From contig NC_086375.1 in assembly GCF_036588685.1 (NCBI RefSeq), forward strand, positions 11,029,916 through 11,093,915: DNA of 64,000 nucleotides. Direction: 5' to 3'. Positions within the stretch are counted from its first letter, which is position 1; every line of letters begins with the position of its first letter. Positions 27,301 through 37,657 of the stretch are shown here, piece by piece. This stretch comes from Mytilus trossulus (Eukaryota; Mollusca; Bivalvia; Mytilida; Mytilidae). The translations under genes were made by a program, and so were the position numbers. The notes under the pieces were generated by a model. It saw only the letters and a program-made list of their open reading frames with translations. It ran no database searches and was not told the DNA's origin.

Positions 27301-30300
27301 ATACCAAAACAAAAGTATGGTTCAGCATAACAAGACAAATTAACAATACAGTGGGTCTCATTGGGGTCTAAGTGTTACGCTAAATTAACAGATTTTTTTT
27401 AAGCTTGACACTTGAAAGTCAATTAATTAAGCATGAAAACAAGAAACCAAGTCGGATGGGACTAGGAAATTTTGTGTGCTTTTATGGCAACAAGAAGCAG
27501 AATATGAGATTCTGATAAAACAAAAAGTGGGATACGGGATCAGACCCCCCCCCCCTTTTCCCGTTACATATAATAGGTAGGTCCTTTAATATGGTTTTTG
27601 AGAGTTATATTTAGACTGCAACTGAAAATGAAGGTAAACTGGATAAGGACAGAAAGTTAGCCTTGCAACAGGCCACCTACAGACCCCTTAAAGAGTTGTT
27701 GCAAAGTTTTTTTAATCAAAAGAACATTGCACTCTCTCTACATGAGGCAACAGATTTACCATCGGCATTCTGACCAGACATGGATGCAGATGTGTACATC
27801 CTGCACAACCAAATAGAGGCTCCATGGAGGATCCATGTCTTTAAATAAATTGAACAATCTCTTTCAAAGTCAACAAATAAAATTTAAATAAATCATAAAG
27901 AGAAACTTTTGTATCTTGCAATTACCTATACACAATGAAAAGAGACTGGTAGCTTTATTATAAATATATTTCTGTATGTGTAACTAGAGGCTCTCAAGAG
28001 CCTGTGTCGTTCACCTGTATCTACTGTGGTTTTGGAAATCATTTAAAAAGGTTGAAATTATAATACATAGTATTAGATGTCTAACAAAGATTGAGACCAA
28101 GTAGTCACATGTAAATTAAAAGCAGGTCAGCCCAGTGTAGTCTAACTATAGTTACTTAAGACTCCTTATCATTATTTAAATTAGTATTCAAGTTGATTTG
28201 AAATTATTTTTAACAATTTTTCCATTGAATTCTATGTTAAAAGATTAGAAATATTAACAACAAAAAAAACTCAGGTCATGTGAGCTATAAATGAATGTTC
28301 ATACTATATTTATTACAATACATCATAGTTTAAATTCAGTAGAAATATTTCCTTTCCTCACTCAGTTCAGAAATTAATAAAGGTATTTCATTGAGCTCTA
28401 TGATTTTTACATGAAAGGACTTGACAGACAATTTATTTTCCAATATAATGGATAAGTGGTTTTAAATAAGGCCTAAAATAAAATATTGTTTGTTTCCCCA
28501 ATCCCGACCGACCCTTCAAAATTGGTGCTACTCATAAAATTTTATTGTCAAAACTAAGTGAAATATTATTTTATTCATTTTGGATTTTCAGGCTTGCCGG
28601 ATCGTCCGATAATATTCAAGCTTTTTGGAAAAATAAAATTATTTCCCTACCTACCTATCCACACCTGGCTTGGCAAACAATATTTTAATTTAGGCCTAAG
28701 GCAACAAAACCACATATGAAAAAAATGCATCATACTTAACTTGGCAATAGTTTTGCTATAAAACATCCCTATTGCTATTTTATGTGTGCCTGCATCACAA
28801 CACGTTGTAACAATTATAAGCAGTTCAACAAAAATTTAAAATGGTAAAAAACATGTGAACTTTTATGACTGTAAATTCAGAAAATATTGCAAGGTTTTTA
28901 TTAATGCGAATATTGAGACTTGGTGGTTATTGCAATTATAAGAACTGCCATTCAAATATCTGATACATATCTCTATTCTGATTTTCAAGGAATCACAATT
29001 ATCCATTCTTCAAAAATCGCAATTATAAATGCACAAAATATTTTCTGAATTTACAGTAAACAGAATATATAAACAAGAAACTAATTATGGTCAGAACTTA
29101 ACACTTACCTTCTATAAGTTTGTTGAAAATGTGAAAATATACTTTTTTTATATAAATAACTGTATTATGTGTATAAATAAAGATTTTCTACAATTTTAAT
29201 CAAAATAAAATTGTCAATCTTAAATAGCTTTAATTTAAATATTTTAGAAATATTTGATTTTGTTTACTAATAGACATGTAAATATATTTCCAGGAGTTGC
29301 ACGCTAGAAAATTCTAGATGTTCATGTTGCCAAGTCTTTGGTTTTCACTGTTTGAGTTCTGTTGTTTGGTTGTATTTTTCTTCTGAGCAATGGCTTTGGC
29401 AGTTTATTTTCAACTTATGAGTTTGAATGTTCTTATGGTAGCTTTTGCCTCTTTCACCACTTTTTTTCAAGAACATTTTAATATTTATATATGTTGTATA
29501 TGTATCATTTATTAATCAAGGTCAATATATACTGCTGATATCAAATTAAAATTTCTGGTGACTTAGTAATAAGAAATAAAATCAAAACTAAATTGAAAAT
29601 ATCAAGAATAGCTTATGAAGTTGGTACCTCACACTACAGGCATGACAGGGAGATAACTCTATAAAAATCAGCTTTAGGTTTTAATCACCTAGTATTGTTG
29701 TGGAAATATTAAGCTTCTCGAAGATCAAAATTAGTGTTTGTCAAAACTGCTATATGCCCAATGAAATTTTCTGAGAAAGTGTGTGGTTCAATATTTTTTA
29801 AATTTTTACATTTTTGTGAAAGGGTCAAAATAAATATTTTATCAAAATTTAATGCAAATTAAAGGAGCCAAATGTATTTTAGTCAAGATGTTTGGTACCC
29901 CCTAGATGACAAATTATTTATTGTTAGGATCAAATCATACTACAGTTTCATATCAAAGTTCTATACCTACCGATTGTCTGGGCTCTGTGCATGCCTTTTC
30001 ATTTTCCAGACCAGTGTTTCTAAGAAAATCTCTGATGTGTCCTACTAGAACTAATATTCCATAACATAAATATGTTAAAACAGCTATATAAATAGGGGTT
30101 TCTTCAAAATTCTCTTGAAAATCTTTTGGGTCCTCAGGTAGTGACTGCAAAAAATAAAATGAAATATAAAACAAAACTGTCATGAACACCCCGGTAACAG
30201 GCTGATGGTACAGAGTTTTACAATGTAATATAAAATGTGTTCTACTTCATGATTGCTTTTAACACAATATTTTTCACTATATATCTATCACCTTCATCAG

Positions 30301-33300
30301 ATTTTTGTCAGTGTTTGTGTGATCTATGATCATCGTACGATTGCATTTATTGTAGGAGACTTTTTTAAAAGTCATAAAACATTGTACATGTATATATACT
30401 GCACAAGACTCGACTCAGGATCATCAAATTTTATGACATGATATATTGTATGAGACTTCAGATCATTTAAAATGTCATTTACAAAAAATTTCAATTTTTT
30501 TTTTTTGATATGTAAAAGGGAGATAATTTGAGATATTTAGCATGGGAGATAACTCAATTATAGCTTCAGCTATGACATAAGGGATTATAATCAGTTGTTT
30601 CCATGGTCACCACAGATCTTGCCAGACAAAATTGGTTTGGTCCAGTTAAGTGTTAAGCTTCACTGGACCAAATGACATGTACAATTTTTAATTTTGTCAA
30701 AATCATAAATATGTAAATGTCCTTAAAAAAAGTCTGGTACAGTAAAGAAGAATTGTTCACTGTACCAAATTTCCAGTTGATTTCTCAAAGCCTTGGGAAC
30801 CCCTGTATAATTCATTGATAACTGGCTGTCTATCAAATTAATCATAATCAAGATTAACCTATTTTCCAATTATGATTTTTTTTGATTTTAAGTTTTAATG
30901 AATAACAATCAAGTATAAAAAAGAAGATGTGGTAATATTGCCAATGAGACAACTATCCACAAAAGACCAAAACAACACAAACATTAACATTGAACTATAG
31001 GTTACCATACGGCCTTCAACAATGAGCAAAGCCCATACTGCAGTCAGCTATAAAAAGCCCAGATAAGACAATGTAAAACAATTCAAACGAGAAAACTAAC
31101 GGCCTTATTTATGTAAAAAAATTAACGAAAAACAAATATGTAACACATAAACAAACGACAACCACTGAATTACAGGCTCCTGGCTTGGGACAGGCACATA
31201 CATAAATAATGTGGCGGGGTTAAGTGTCTGGTCAAGAAAGGCTGTGAATCAGAGGGCCCATATATCATGTTACATGTGTATATACAAACACTTTATCATA
31301 TATGCAAATATAATGACTAAATAAAAGTTACAACTTCTATCATGTAACATGTGTAATTCAACCCCTATATCATAAAGGCAAATACAATGTTAGTCCAGCT
31401 GTCATTATCAGTTTTTGTAGATTAAAATATCAATATGAAAATCAGTCATAAGATAGCTAATATCAAATCATTTAACATGGTGTATGGTATTTGAGAGCTT
31501 AAAGTATGTGAAACAAACCATGAAGTTATGTCATATTTTATACAAGAGCAATTTCATATTTATATCATGTTTATTGAGCATTGATAAACAAACTTTGATT
31601 TAATCTTATCTTACATTTCATTTAATTCTCCATGGCAACTTCTTGATGATTGGAAAGCATGAACATGTCATGTATATCTTATGAATTGTGAATACATGAT
31701 GAATTTTTTGTATATTTTTTCTTATTATTTGTAAAGTTTATTTAGAATGCTTAATTTATTTGCTATCAAAATTTATTGGATAAATCAATACAAACAACAA
31801 ATGTAAATCATGATTTATATATAATTTGACAGCTTAGTTTATAAATGGATGAATGTGTTATGTCATTATTGAGAAATAAATTAACATTTCCCCCTTGGGA
31901 ATGTAAACAATGTAATGTCCATGTAGTTATACTATAGGCTATTCAATCATTTTCACAAAACATCTTATACAAAAGATACATTTTATATACAGAGGTTGAT
32001 AAAATCAGACAGGGTTTTATTTTATATAAGAATTTATCTTTATAAATGACATAAATATAAGGAGGTGTGGTATGAGTGCAATTGAGACTACTCTCCATCC
32101 ATGTCACAATTTGTAAAAATATAACCATTACAGATCAAAGTCCACTTTCTTTAGTCAACTAGGTTATCTTATATAACCTCCGTGATTTAGTTTAATAAAC
32201 CATATAACCAAATCATGGGAAAAGGATATAGAGAAACAAATTCTTTATTTCTGAATTTACATGTGATGTATCTCTACATGTTTATGCATATACATCAAAA
32301 TTTGTAGTTGCTTTGCATTTATAATAACTTTGAATGTCTCTCTTGTGATCATGTTGATGTTGATTTATTCATTTAATTTAGTTTATTGAATAAATGCACA
32401 TTTATACCCCAATGGGGTTGAAGGCATATATAAATCAACATAATACATCATACAAAAATAACAACAAAAGAACAAACATTATATACATATATGTATAAAA
32501 AATATGATTTTTGCAAAATGCAAAAAAGCATATACATGTATGACCCAATTAGATAAATTAAATATCAAATGTGTATAAATTAATTATTTCCCAGTAAATG
32601 ACATGTCATAAAAATATCACATAGTAAACTTTGCAATACAGTTTTTAGTGTTGAACTGTCAAAATGTTGTCACACTCAGACCTCAAATCAATTTTTTTTT
32701 TATTATGTTTAAAACAAAAAATGTGTTTTATCTGCATTTTTAAGTGCTAAATTAATACTTTTGAATTCAAGGCAATTATTCCTATAATACTGGTATCTTT
32801 TTAAAAATATATATCCCGTCTGTGGTCTTGGACACTATCTATATAATATCAAAATTGAAGTTTGGTTAAAAAAATAATTTAAAGGACAGAATGACCAGGT
32901 TTTTTAAATCTTGTTAAAAATCTATAATAGGTCTTTCTTGACATGGGTATTCATGTTCTTATCAATCGACATTGAGAAGGAACATGTACTTAAAGTACTT
33001 GGAAATATTCTTTCAGCTCTAATGAAATATTGCACTTAGGTTTTTGGAAAGAGATTAAAAAGATATAACTATATTATCTTTTATAGATAAAACATTTTTG
33101 TCTCAAGTGTTTTAAATTTCAGTTGTCAAGTTTCATATGCACTAAGAGCATGCACTGATAAATCAATATCTATAAAGCTAATCATGGTATCACAAGTTTC
33201 ATATTCAACCAACACTTTAATTAACAAGAAAATATCTTTATTTATTTATACAAGGATATACAAATCCTTGATTTATACAACTATATCTTGAAATATTTAG

Positions 33301-33600
33301 GTATATGTAATACCCTAGCATCATCTATAAATAATGTTTACATTGTAGTGTCATGTGGACCATAATTAGCCTCCGGCTGTTAGACATATTTGTGTGTGGT
33401 TACATTTTATCATGTGAGAGTTTGTAAGGACACACTGTAGGTGTGTAGATACGCTGAATCATTTATAGTACGATGTGTAATAGTAAATAGTCTTATATTT
33501 ATAACTTATGTATGAAACATACCTTGGTTCCATTTGAAGAATGTCCATTTTGCTTAATTCCATCTTTTGTTATGACCGTGTTTCCATTTTGATGCTTCAT
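12251..33600 (-). CDS. SPTLC2: Gene A: serine palmitoyltransferase, SPTLC2-type catalytic subunit (12 exons, 524 aa)
   Basis: Catalytic subunit of serine palmitoyltransferase, which condenses L-serine with acyl-CoA to 3-ketosphinganine in the ER membrane, as a dimer with SPTLC1. Joined exons: 33523-33600, 29971-30144, 26930-27084, 21213-21358, 19849-19973, 19374-19467, 17398-17503, 16448-16667, 16014-16140, 15398-15533, 14254-14383, 12251-12334. All introns are GT-AG and the 1575 nt stay in one frame to TAA. Seen: asparagine/glycine-rich N-terminus (1-26), one hydrophobic segment (about 44-61), the SYNYLGF motif, DELNHAS with His237, DEAHS with Asp318 and His321, and TFTKSFG with PLP lysine Lys353. 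These are the standard residues of the alpha-oxoamine synthase family. It is shorter than human SPTLC2 (562) at both ends, and its tail ends in a basic stretch plus SDS. It is about 75% identical to gene B over exon 8. Exact UTRs are not visible. Confidence 0.95.
12820..12952 (-). repeat. Dispersed repeat fragment, family R2 (inverted)
   Basis: GGGTACAACAAGAATGTGTC followed by AGGTGGGGCATAA joins the two ends of family R2, an internally deleted copy inside intron 11 of gene A. Confidence 0.65.
13308..13803. repeat. Probable MITE with imperfect ~37-bp inverted ends
   Basis: The left end has CTTACCGGGTAA then GGTGGTCCAAGACAACA; the right end complements to CTTACCCTTACAG then CCTGGTCCAAGACCACAG. 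No clear target duplication. Lies in intron 11 of gene A. Confidence 0.6.
13872..14134 (+). repeat. Dispersed repeat, family R2 (full copy)
   Basis: Begins ATGCCCCACCTACC, has GGTCAAGGTAGTTTTTGATG, and ends TATGGACACATTCTTGTT. Same order as at 59909-60178. Confidence 0.85.
14254..14383 (-). CDS. SPTLC2: Gene A exon 11
   Basis: Residues 454-497; contains [15 protein letters not shown] and CLSAAHTKE, the substrate-carboxylate region of the family. 130 nt, acceptor ATTTCAG, donor GTAAGT. A single copy here, unlike gene B. Confidence 0.94.
15398..15533 (-). CDS. SPTLC2: Gene A exon 10
   Basis: Residues 409-453 plus two bases; contains [16 protein letters not shown] and DNSPVVPL. 136 nt, acceptor TTTTTTTAG, donor GTAAGT. 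Confidence 0.94.
15788..15810. repeat. 23-base C homopolymer (G on the transcript strand)
   Basis: An unbroken run of about 23 C in intron 9 of gene A, 150 nt from exon 9's donor side. On the pre-mRNA this is poly-G and could form a G-quadruplex. Confidence 0.9.
16014..16140 (-). CDS. SPTLC2: Gene A exon 9
   Basis: Residues 367-408 plus one base. The loop reads [14 protein letters not shown] where human SPTLC2 has VYATSLSPPVVEQI. 127 nt as in gene B, donor GTATGT. Confidence 0.92.
16448..16667 (-). CDS. SPTLC2: Gene A exon 8 (PLP lysine exon)
   Basis: Residues 293-366. Contains SMEGS, YLDEAHS (Asp318, His321) and [13 protein letters not shown] (Lys353, the Schiff-base lysine). 220 nt, donor GTAAGT. 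About 55 of 73 residues match the same exon of gene B; the changes are mainly conservative. Confidence 0.97.
16830..16984 (-). mobile_element. Short TIR element, family R9 (CAGTCTTCAC ends)
   Basis: Starts CAGTCTTCAC and ends GTGAATACTG, an imperfect inverted pair. Flanks GTATAG and GTAAAG match at 5 of 6 bases, suggesting a 6-bp target duplication. Inner sequence matches the dimeric copy at 62009 in reverse orientation. Confidence 0.75.
17398..17503 (-). CDS. SPTLC2: Gene A exon 7
   Basis: Residues 258-292 plus two bases; contains DLEKKLK, GQPR and [12 protein letters not shown], matching the segment before the PLP-aspartate strand. 106 nt, acceptor TTTCTAG, donor GTTAGA. Confidence 0.94.
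17733..17830. repeat. Two-copy tandem repeat, ~44 bp
   Basis: CAAGGCCACTGGATGAA occurs twice with similar flanks, in intron 6 of gene A. Confidence 0.7.
18045..19195. mobile_element. hAT-like element, 1151 bp, 5-bp target duplication
   Basis: Starts CAGAGCTCCAGATAAG and ends with the perfect complement CTTATCTGGAGCTCTG. Both ends are flanked by TACCA (18040-18044 and 19196-19200). CAG-type ends suit the hAT superfamily, and 5-bp duplications are known in one hAT group. Repeated AATTGGGTTTTT blocks lie inside. A 66-codon open frame at 18778 has no recognisable domain, so this looks non-autonomous. It lies in intron 6 of gene A. Confidence 0.85.
19374..19467 (-). CDS. SPTLC2: Gene A exon 6 (PLP-stacking histidine)
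   Basis: Residues 227-257 plus one base, containing [15 protein letters not shown]; His237 is the expected histidine stacking on PLP. 94 nt, donor GTACGT. Confidence 0.95.
19849..19973 (-). CDS. SPTLC2: Gene A exon 5
   Basis: Residues 185-226, including MGFATNSMN and the PSLVGK end. The residue before MGFATN is Pro210 where human SPTLC2 has Gly. 125 nt, acceptor TTTTCAG, donor GTAATG. Confidence 0.94.
20566..20705 (+). repeat. Mytilid dispersed repeat, family R6
   Basis: Block with GGGGCCAGCTGAAGGACGCC, GAAGACCTGTTGGTGACC and GTTGTTGTCTCTTTGACACA. Related pieces lie at 8985, 13165-13220 and inverted at 26150-26215. Confidence 0.75.
21213..21358 (-). CDS. SPTLC2: Gene A exon 4
   Basis: Residues 136-184 plus one base. 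Contains LGSYNYLGF and the KYGTG...KQELG segment of the PLP-binding fold. Acceptor TTTCAG, donor GTAGGT, 146 nt as in gene B. Confidence 0.95.
21655..23040 (+). mobile_element. Inner hAT transposon, 1386 bp, perfect 8-bp target duplication
   Basis: Starts CAGGCCTGGGGTAATG and ends CCCCAGGCCTG, followed by copies of CCTCTCAC at 21647-21654 and 23041-23048. An 8-bp duplication and CAG ends are the hAT signature. Subterminal regions hold many copies of GTAATTGTAATGCATTAC-like words, typical transposase-binding arrays. A broken hAT C-terminal domain lies at 22623-22781. Inserted into the element at 21598, so it is younger. Confidence 0.93.
22623..22781 (+). pseudogene. Broken hAT transposase C-terminal dimerisation domain (inner element)
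   Basis: Translation gives [13 protein letters not shown], a stop, then [20 protein letters not shown] and LMMIKCN. This is the classic hAT dimerisation motif (TSAPVERLFSIAGK type) with the Ser codon changed to TAA. Upstream the frame also breaks, so no functional protein is made. Confidence 0.85.
23124..23522 (+). pseudogene. hAT-type transposase C-terminal fragment (outer element)
   Basis: 132 open codons. Residues about 70-130 ([35 protein letters not shown]) fit the hAT C-terminal dimerisation domain. The catalytic core and zinc finger are missing, so this is a 3' remnant; the first ~30 residues may be noncoding sequence in frame. Ends in TAA 274 bp before the element's right end. Confidence 0.8.
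23899..24085. mobile_element. MITE, family R7 (CTGTAAATT ends, TA flanks)
   Basis: Begins CTGTAAATTAAGAAATTATTG and ends CAATAATTTCTGAATTTACAG, near-perfect inverted ends flanked by TA, as in Tc1/mariner-type MITEs. Related copy at 28868, half copy near 47480-47543. Confidence 0.8.
24183..24786. repeat. Possible ~600-bp element with imperfect inverted ends
   Basis: Left GAGTGGGACGCTCATATTTG and right end complementing to GAGTGAGGTGCTCATTTTCG agree at about 15 of 20 bases. No clear target duplication. A 92-codon frame inside resembles nothing known. Confidence 0.45.
24787..26340. other. Intron 3 of gene A, nothing recognised
   Basis: AT-rich with no exon-like or repeat structure I can support, except an inverted scrap of family R6 at about 26150-26215. 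Confidence 0.5.
26345..26870. repeat. GC-richer island, probable retroelement fragment
   Basis: Base composition is clearly higher in G+C than the surrounding intron, with GGGGGTTTGGCATAGGGCC and CAACAACCCTATCC near the right end, words I associate loosely with 5' regions of LINE-type elements. No open frame. Two related blocks, GGAAGGTAATTTATCTAGGA and GTAGGCAATTTATCTAAAGG, follow each other 70-80 bp apart. Confidence 0.4.
26930..27084 (-). CDS. SPTLC2: Gene A exon 3
   Basis: Residues 85-135 plus two bases. Contains FYTR, YRRIRD and NRPICSV, conserved in SPTLC2. 155 nt as in gene B. Too short to stand out as an open frame; found by homology. Donor GTATGT. Confidence 0.92.
27985..28030 (-). 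repeat. Family R3 end fragment
   Basis: AGAGGCTCTCAAGAGCCTGT then GTTCACC is the complement of the right end of family R3. A small piece with AGAGGCTC also lies at 61082. Confidence 0.6.
28868..29058. mobile_element. MITE, family R7 (second copy)
   Basis: ACTGTAAATTCAGAAAATATTG and CAAAATATTTTCTGAATTTACAG-type ends match the copy at 23899 (trimmed here to the matching words). Left TA flank decayed. In intron 2 of gene A. Confidence 0.7.
29971..30144 (-). CDS. SPTLC2: Gene A exon 2 (transmembrane segment)
   Basis: Residues 27-84. Holds FEETP followed by a hydrophobic stretch (44-61) and IRDFLR, matching the single membrane segment near the N-terminus of SPTLC2. Acceptor TTTTGCAG, donor GTAGGT, 174 nt, phase 0 to 0. 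Three residues longer than its counterpart in gene B is not the case: it is one codon longer (58 against 57). Confidence 0.93.
30921..31230 (-). repeat. Mytilid dispersed repeat, family R1 (long inverted copy)
   Basis: Begins AAGAAGATGTGGTAAT, has CAATGAGACAACTATCCAC and CGGCCTTCAACAATGAGCAA, and extends to TAATGTGGCGGGGTTAA, a longer form than the plus-strand copies. In intron 1 of gene A. Confidence 0.85.
31231..33522. other. Rest of gene A intron 1
   Basis: AT-rich. Holds a short inverted R1 scrap at 32058-32125 (GGTGTGGTATGAGTGCAATT). Nothing else recognised. Confidence 0.5.
33523..33600 (-). CDS. SPTLC2: Gene A exon 1 (start codon)
   Basis: Encodes residues 1-26, polar and rich in Asn and Gly, ending at a GTATGT donor in phase 0. 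The ATG has A at -3. It was chosen because the peptide resembles the N-terminus of gene B (shared NGH motif) and joins exon 2 in frame. Confidence 0.85.
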
Positions 33601-34210
33601 TCTATAGTTTAAACAAATGTCATGCGATCTTTTATGCAATTATACACACTGTGCAGATGGAATGTCGGTTATAGTGTAACACGTGTGTTATTATTCCTTG
33701 TGCATGTTCACCTGTTGAGTAAAAAAATCAAACTAACATTTGTATTATAAAAACATAAATTTCCAACAACTGAATCACTTTTTTATCCCCGGCAGTCACG
33801 ACTGGTTATCTTTACAACATTTATAAAAGTGGTCATGTACCGCTGTCGTGCTGGGGAGAGGGGCGTGGACAAGTTTGTTTACAAAATTAATTTCATTGAG
33901 AAAATATTACATAAATCATTGTTGATGATTGCGATTAAGAAATTATATAAATCACTTACTGTTTTCGATTGGTTTATGACTTGATAAATCCCAATTTACT
34001 AGTTAATTTAAACTTTCCCGCAAAAATAAGTGTGATACGGCGATTATTCAGACAGTGGTTCGATTGTGTGTATAAACGTACGATGTACCGCATTTCTGAT
34101 TGGATAATAAAAATCTGTGTATCCACTAGTCCAGTGCGTGCCAGCGTATTGTGTAATTTATGCTATAACAGCATAACGTAACAATATTACATCAACTGTT
34201 CACATGTACA
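33601..34210 (-). promoter_or_regulatory. Probable promoter region of gene A
   Basis: Lies just upstream of the gene A start. On the minus strand CCAAT boxes occur at 33968-33972 and 34099-34103, and a KLF/SP-like GGGGCGTGG is at 33860-33868 on the plus strand. No transcription start can be fixed. Unlike gene B there is no divergent neighbour close by. Confidence 0.4.
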
Positions 34211-34449
34211 TGATTGACATAGCCAAGGATTTAAAGTATATTAACTATATAAATTCCCAAACTAATATCACAGAGATATTGAATAGTTTCAATAAAAAAA
34301 AAGAAACAACTGAAAACCCTAAAAAGTTGCTATTTTAATATTAAATGATAAAATAATAATTAATTAAATGACCGCACCCAAAGCCAAAGGCCATTGAGGC
34401 ATTGGTTCTCTTTATTGAGCCAAATAAAAAAAAACACGATATTTTTACA

Positions 34450-34950
34450 TAGTACCGGGCCAAAAGTGTTCAAAAGTATTCGGCACCTGCATTCTTTTTG
34501 CTATATTTTTCACAAAAAAACACATTTTTCAAAAAAAAATATTTCGAGGGCATTTATGGTTGGATTTTTATCAACAAGGCCAAAAGACGTAGAATTGTCT
34601 AAAGTATGTTTGTTTATTTGGTATTATTTTTGTCTTCAGGTGTTTTTGTGTGAACACATAGAATATTTTTTATAATTTAATTTGCTTGGATATATAGCGT
34701 ATTTCTGAACAGAAAATAATATTTGTGTTTATCTTGTGAAAAGAGAAAACGATCCACAAAAAATACATTTGTATAACCAAATAACCAAATAAACCTTTGA
34801 CAATTCTGCTTCTATTGGTACCAAGCTGCTTAAAATCAAACCAAAAATGGCCCCAAAATATTTTTTGGAAAAAATGTATTTGTATAGCCCTACAATATAA
34901 AGCGAAAAATCTCAAGCGACGAATACTTATGGCCACACTCTGTATTTTTT
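34450..34950. mobile_element. Tc1/mariner-like relic
   Basis: Left CGGGCCAAAAGTGTTC and AAAGTATTCGGC, right CGAATACTTATGGCCACACT, the GGCCA/AAGTATTCG vocabulary of Tc1/mariner ends in inverted arrangement. No transposase frame remains. Confidence 0.55.
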
Positions 34951-35002
34951 ATTTGCCTAATGTTAGGTCCCATGATTAAGCTGGGAATAAATGACATTGA
35001 CT

Positions 35003-35085
35003 CATAACACACACGAAATTCGTCATAAGACGCACGAAATTCGGCATAACACACTAGAAATTCGGCATAACACACACGAATTCGG
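35003..35085. repeat. Short tandem repeat, ~20-21 bp, four copies
   Basis: CATAACACACACGAAATTCG is repeated about four times with small changes (CATAAGACGC, CATAACACACTAG). Confidence 0.85.
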
Positions 35086-35715
35086 ACTCATGAATAACAT
35101 TCATAATCAGATATAAGTTGTTTAAAAACTTTCTTACAACAGAAGGGTTGTCAGTGGCCAATCCAGGAGGCATACACTCTCTTTCCTCTTTTTTAGTGGA
35201 AAATTTAAAAATTATAAAATTATCCTTAAAAATATGTGCATCTCTGCTCTCGACCGATATTTTTTTACTATTTTGACAATTAAATTTCTCTTGTTAGTAC
35301 CCATATGGTATTATATTTTCATATTTCATAGTATCAAAGGAGAAGGTTCAGTAAGACCCTATTTTGGTCTCAAAATGTAGCAGTTTTGCAAAATTGTGAA
35401 AATGTAATCTTTAAGATATTTATTGGAAAGGAGAACGCATAAAACTTTGCTGAGCACTAAAATGAAACTCGAAACATGAAACCAGCAATTTGACTGGTTG
35501 ATTTTAGAGTCTGAGTATACATAAATTATGCTCGAAAGTTTTATGACCGTGAGGCCTGACATGCATAAGTATTGATATTATTTTGATAGTCTTTGATAAT
35601 TGATAGGGTTTCTATCGCCATACTTCATAATTTAAAAATGCATAATATGTAGCTGGCTTTTAAACAGGACAAAAGTTAGTAAACACTATGATGTATCAGT
35701 CCATTTCCTAAAAGA

Positions 35716-35905
35716 CATAAGATGTGGTATGAGTATCATGCATTATAATGAGACAACACTCCAACAACGTCACAATTTAAAAAGTAAACCTTTATATGGG
35801 TTAAAGTACGGCCTTCAACATATTGAGTCTTGGCTCACAACGAACAGCAATTTAAGCTACAAGGAGACCAAAGGACCCCAAAAATTATTCTGTAACGGTC
35901 AACGC
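35716..35905 (-). repeat. Mytilid dispersed repeat, family R1 (inverted)
   Basis: Has GATGTGGTATGAGTATCATG, ATGAGACAACACTCCAAC, CGGCCTTCAACA and GGACCCCAAAAATT, the complement of the 5226 copy. Confidence 0.8.
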
Positions 35906-36429
35906 ACTATATATTTATATTTATATATATATCAGCCACATCAGCAACACACGCTGTATACGTTGTAATTAAGTTTAAAAATACACATGGAAAAAAGTAT
36001 TGCAACTGAACACCTTGATTTCTAAACCTTGAAAACTTGATCAGCCTCTTATTTTGGATAGAATATGATAAAATATTTGTAAAATTGTATTGAAACATAG
36101 TTAATGATAAAATTGGCATTAAAACGACAGAAAAAGATAGATGCATGAAAAAATGTTTTATCTAACCACAATTTTGATAACAAAATGAAGGGTTTTTTTG
36201 TACAAAAAAAAATGCGTTTTACAACTTTCACTTTAGTCGAACTTTACATTGTCAGACATTTCGGAATCAATCTAAAGATGTTTGTTGATCGTTATATGCC
36301 AAAGAATTAGTACTTTGTGCAGCTTCCATTGAAACGGATAACCGCCTGTTAACGTCTTCTGGTTACTGCCACCAGTCGACTAATTTGTTGCTAAAGTAAC
36401 CGCAACCATTCCTAAAAAAAAGGCATTTT

Positions 36430-36512
36430 ACAATAGTAATTTTGGGGCCCTTTATAGCTTGTTGTTCGGTGTGAGCCAAGGCTCCGTGTTGAAGGTCGTA
36501 CATTGACAATTG
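36430..36512 (+). repeat. Family R1 fragment
   Basis: TTTTGGGGCCCTTTATAGCT, GTGTGAGCCAAGGCTCCGTG and a GAAGGTCGTACATTGAC end; truncated at the 3' side. Confidence 0.8.
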
Positions 36513-37479
36513 TGCAATTTCATTTTCTAGGTCTGTTTGATTCTTCTTTATCTTCAGTAAAGCAAGCCAAAACGGGTCGTATTGTCATTAAAATGATAAA
36601 TTACATCGAATCAAACTACTAAGTAATGCCATTAACTCATTGTGATTTCCAAACACTATAGGAACAAGGTTGCAAATGAAAAACTTTGTGCTCATTTGTA
36701 TACGAATACAACCTTTCGACAAAACTTGATGCCGACATGTATATTAATGTTAACGTTGTCGAGGGGAAACTGAAAAAGCTTCTTCTTTCTTTTATACAAA
36801 CTCAGTAACATTATGGGTAACACAGTGATTGTTCTGACAACTTAAATGAAAATAAACTCCTTATCATTAATTGTACTTAAATATTGACTGTCTCCCTTTC
36901 TGAGGGTTTGGTTTAATTTTAAGAACTATACAAGTGTGGACACAGATCAGTGTGGATAGTATATGTGGATGATTGACAGTGTTTTCTGACAAAAGAGTTC
37001 TATGTTACCACTAGGGTTCAATGGTAAACTGTGTTAACACTATAAATTAGAAGTGAAGTGTATTTTTATATTAAGTTTTATGTTCAAGACAGTCATAGAT
37101 GAGATTATTATTGCATGTATTACCAAAGATTCTGATAAAATATGTTCCACAACTTAGATTTTGGATAGCAGCAAAACTCAAAATTAGGAAGATGACAGAA
37201 TTGGTTGAGTCTTACAATGAGGATCTGCGGAGAGCAATGACGTTATAGGATACTCATGCGAGGAAATACGATCATTTTAAGATCGCCAGACATGTAAAGG
37301 CAAACAAGACTTCAATGCTGAAATGATACAAATATTTTGACGATACCGCATTAAGCCAAAATTATTTCAGTCAACAGATGGCAGATAAGTGGCCAACGAA
37401 TCTAGGACCAAAGTAAAAAAATAAAGTTCAGAGAAGGAATTTTGCTGATTCAGACAAAACGGCAACGTGAACATTGGCG

Positions 37480-37640
37480 GGTCTAGGGGCGGCTTTTTCT
37501 CACGAAAGGGGGGCTCGTTGATCCGCCCCTCCCCTGTTGTGAGACAAAAATGGCTGATTTTATAGAAAATAACTGAAGCATGACTGGAGCAGCCCTCATA
37601 AGTCAGTCCCCCCTTTGTGAACAGTACTGGAACAGCAACT
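37480..37640 (-). repeat. Dispersed repeat, same family as 2000-2226 (inverted)
   Basis: Contains GGTCTAGGGGCGGC, GATCCGCCCCTCCCC and AACTGAAGCATGACTGGAGC, matching the complement of the 2000-2226 copy in part. Confidence 0.6.
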
Positions 37641-37657
37641 GGCGTATATATATAAAA

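Noticed and set aside
34985-35090. Short regular repeats first considered as a CRISPR-like array
   Set aside because: The repeats abut without unique spacers and the genome is eukaryotic; it is a simple tandem repeat.
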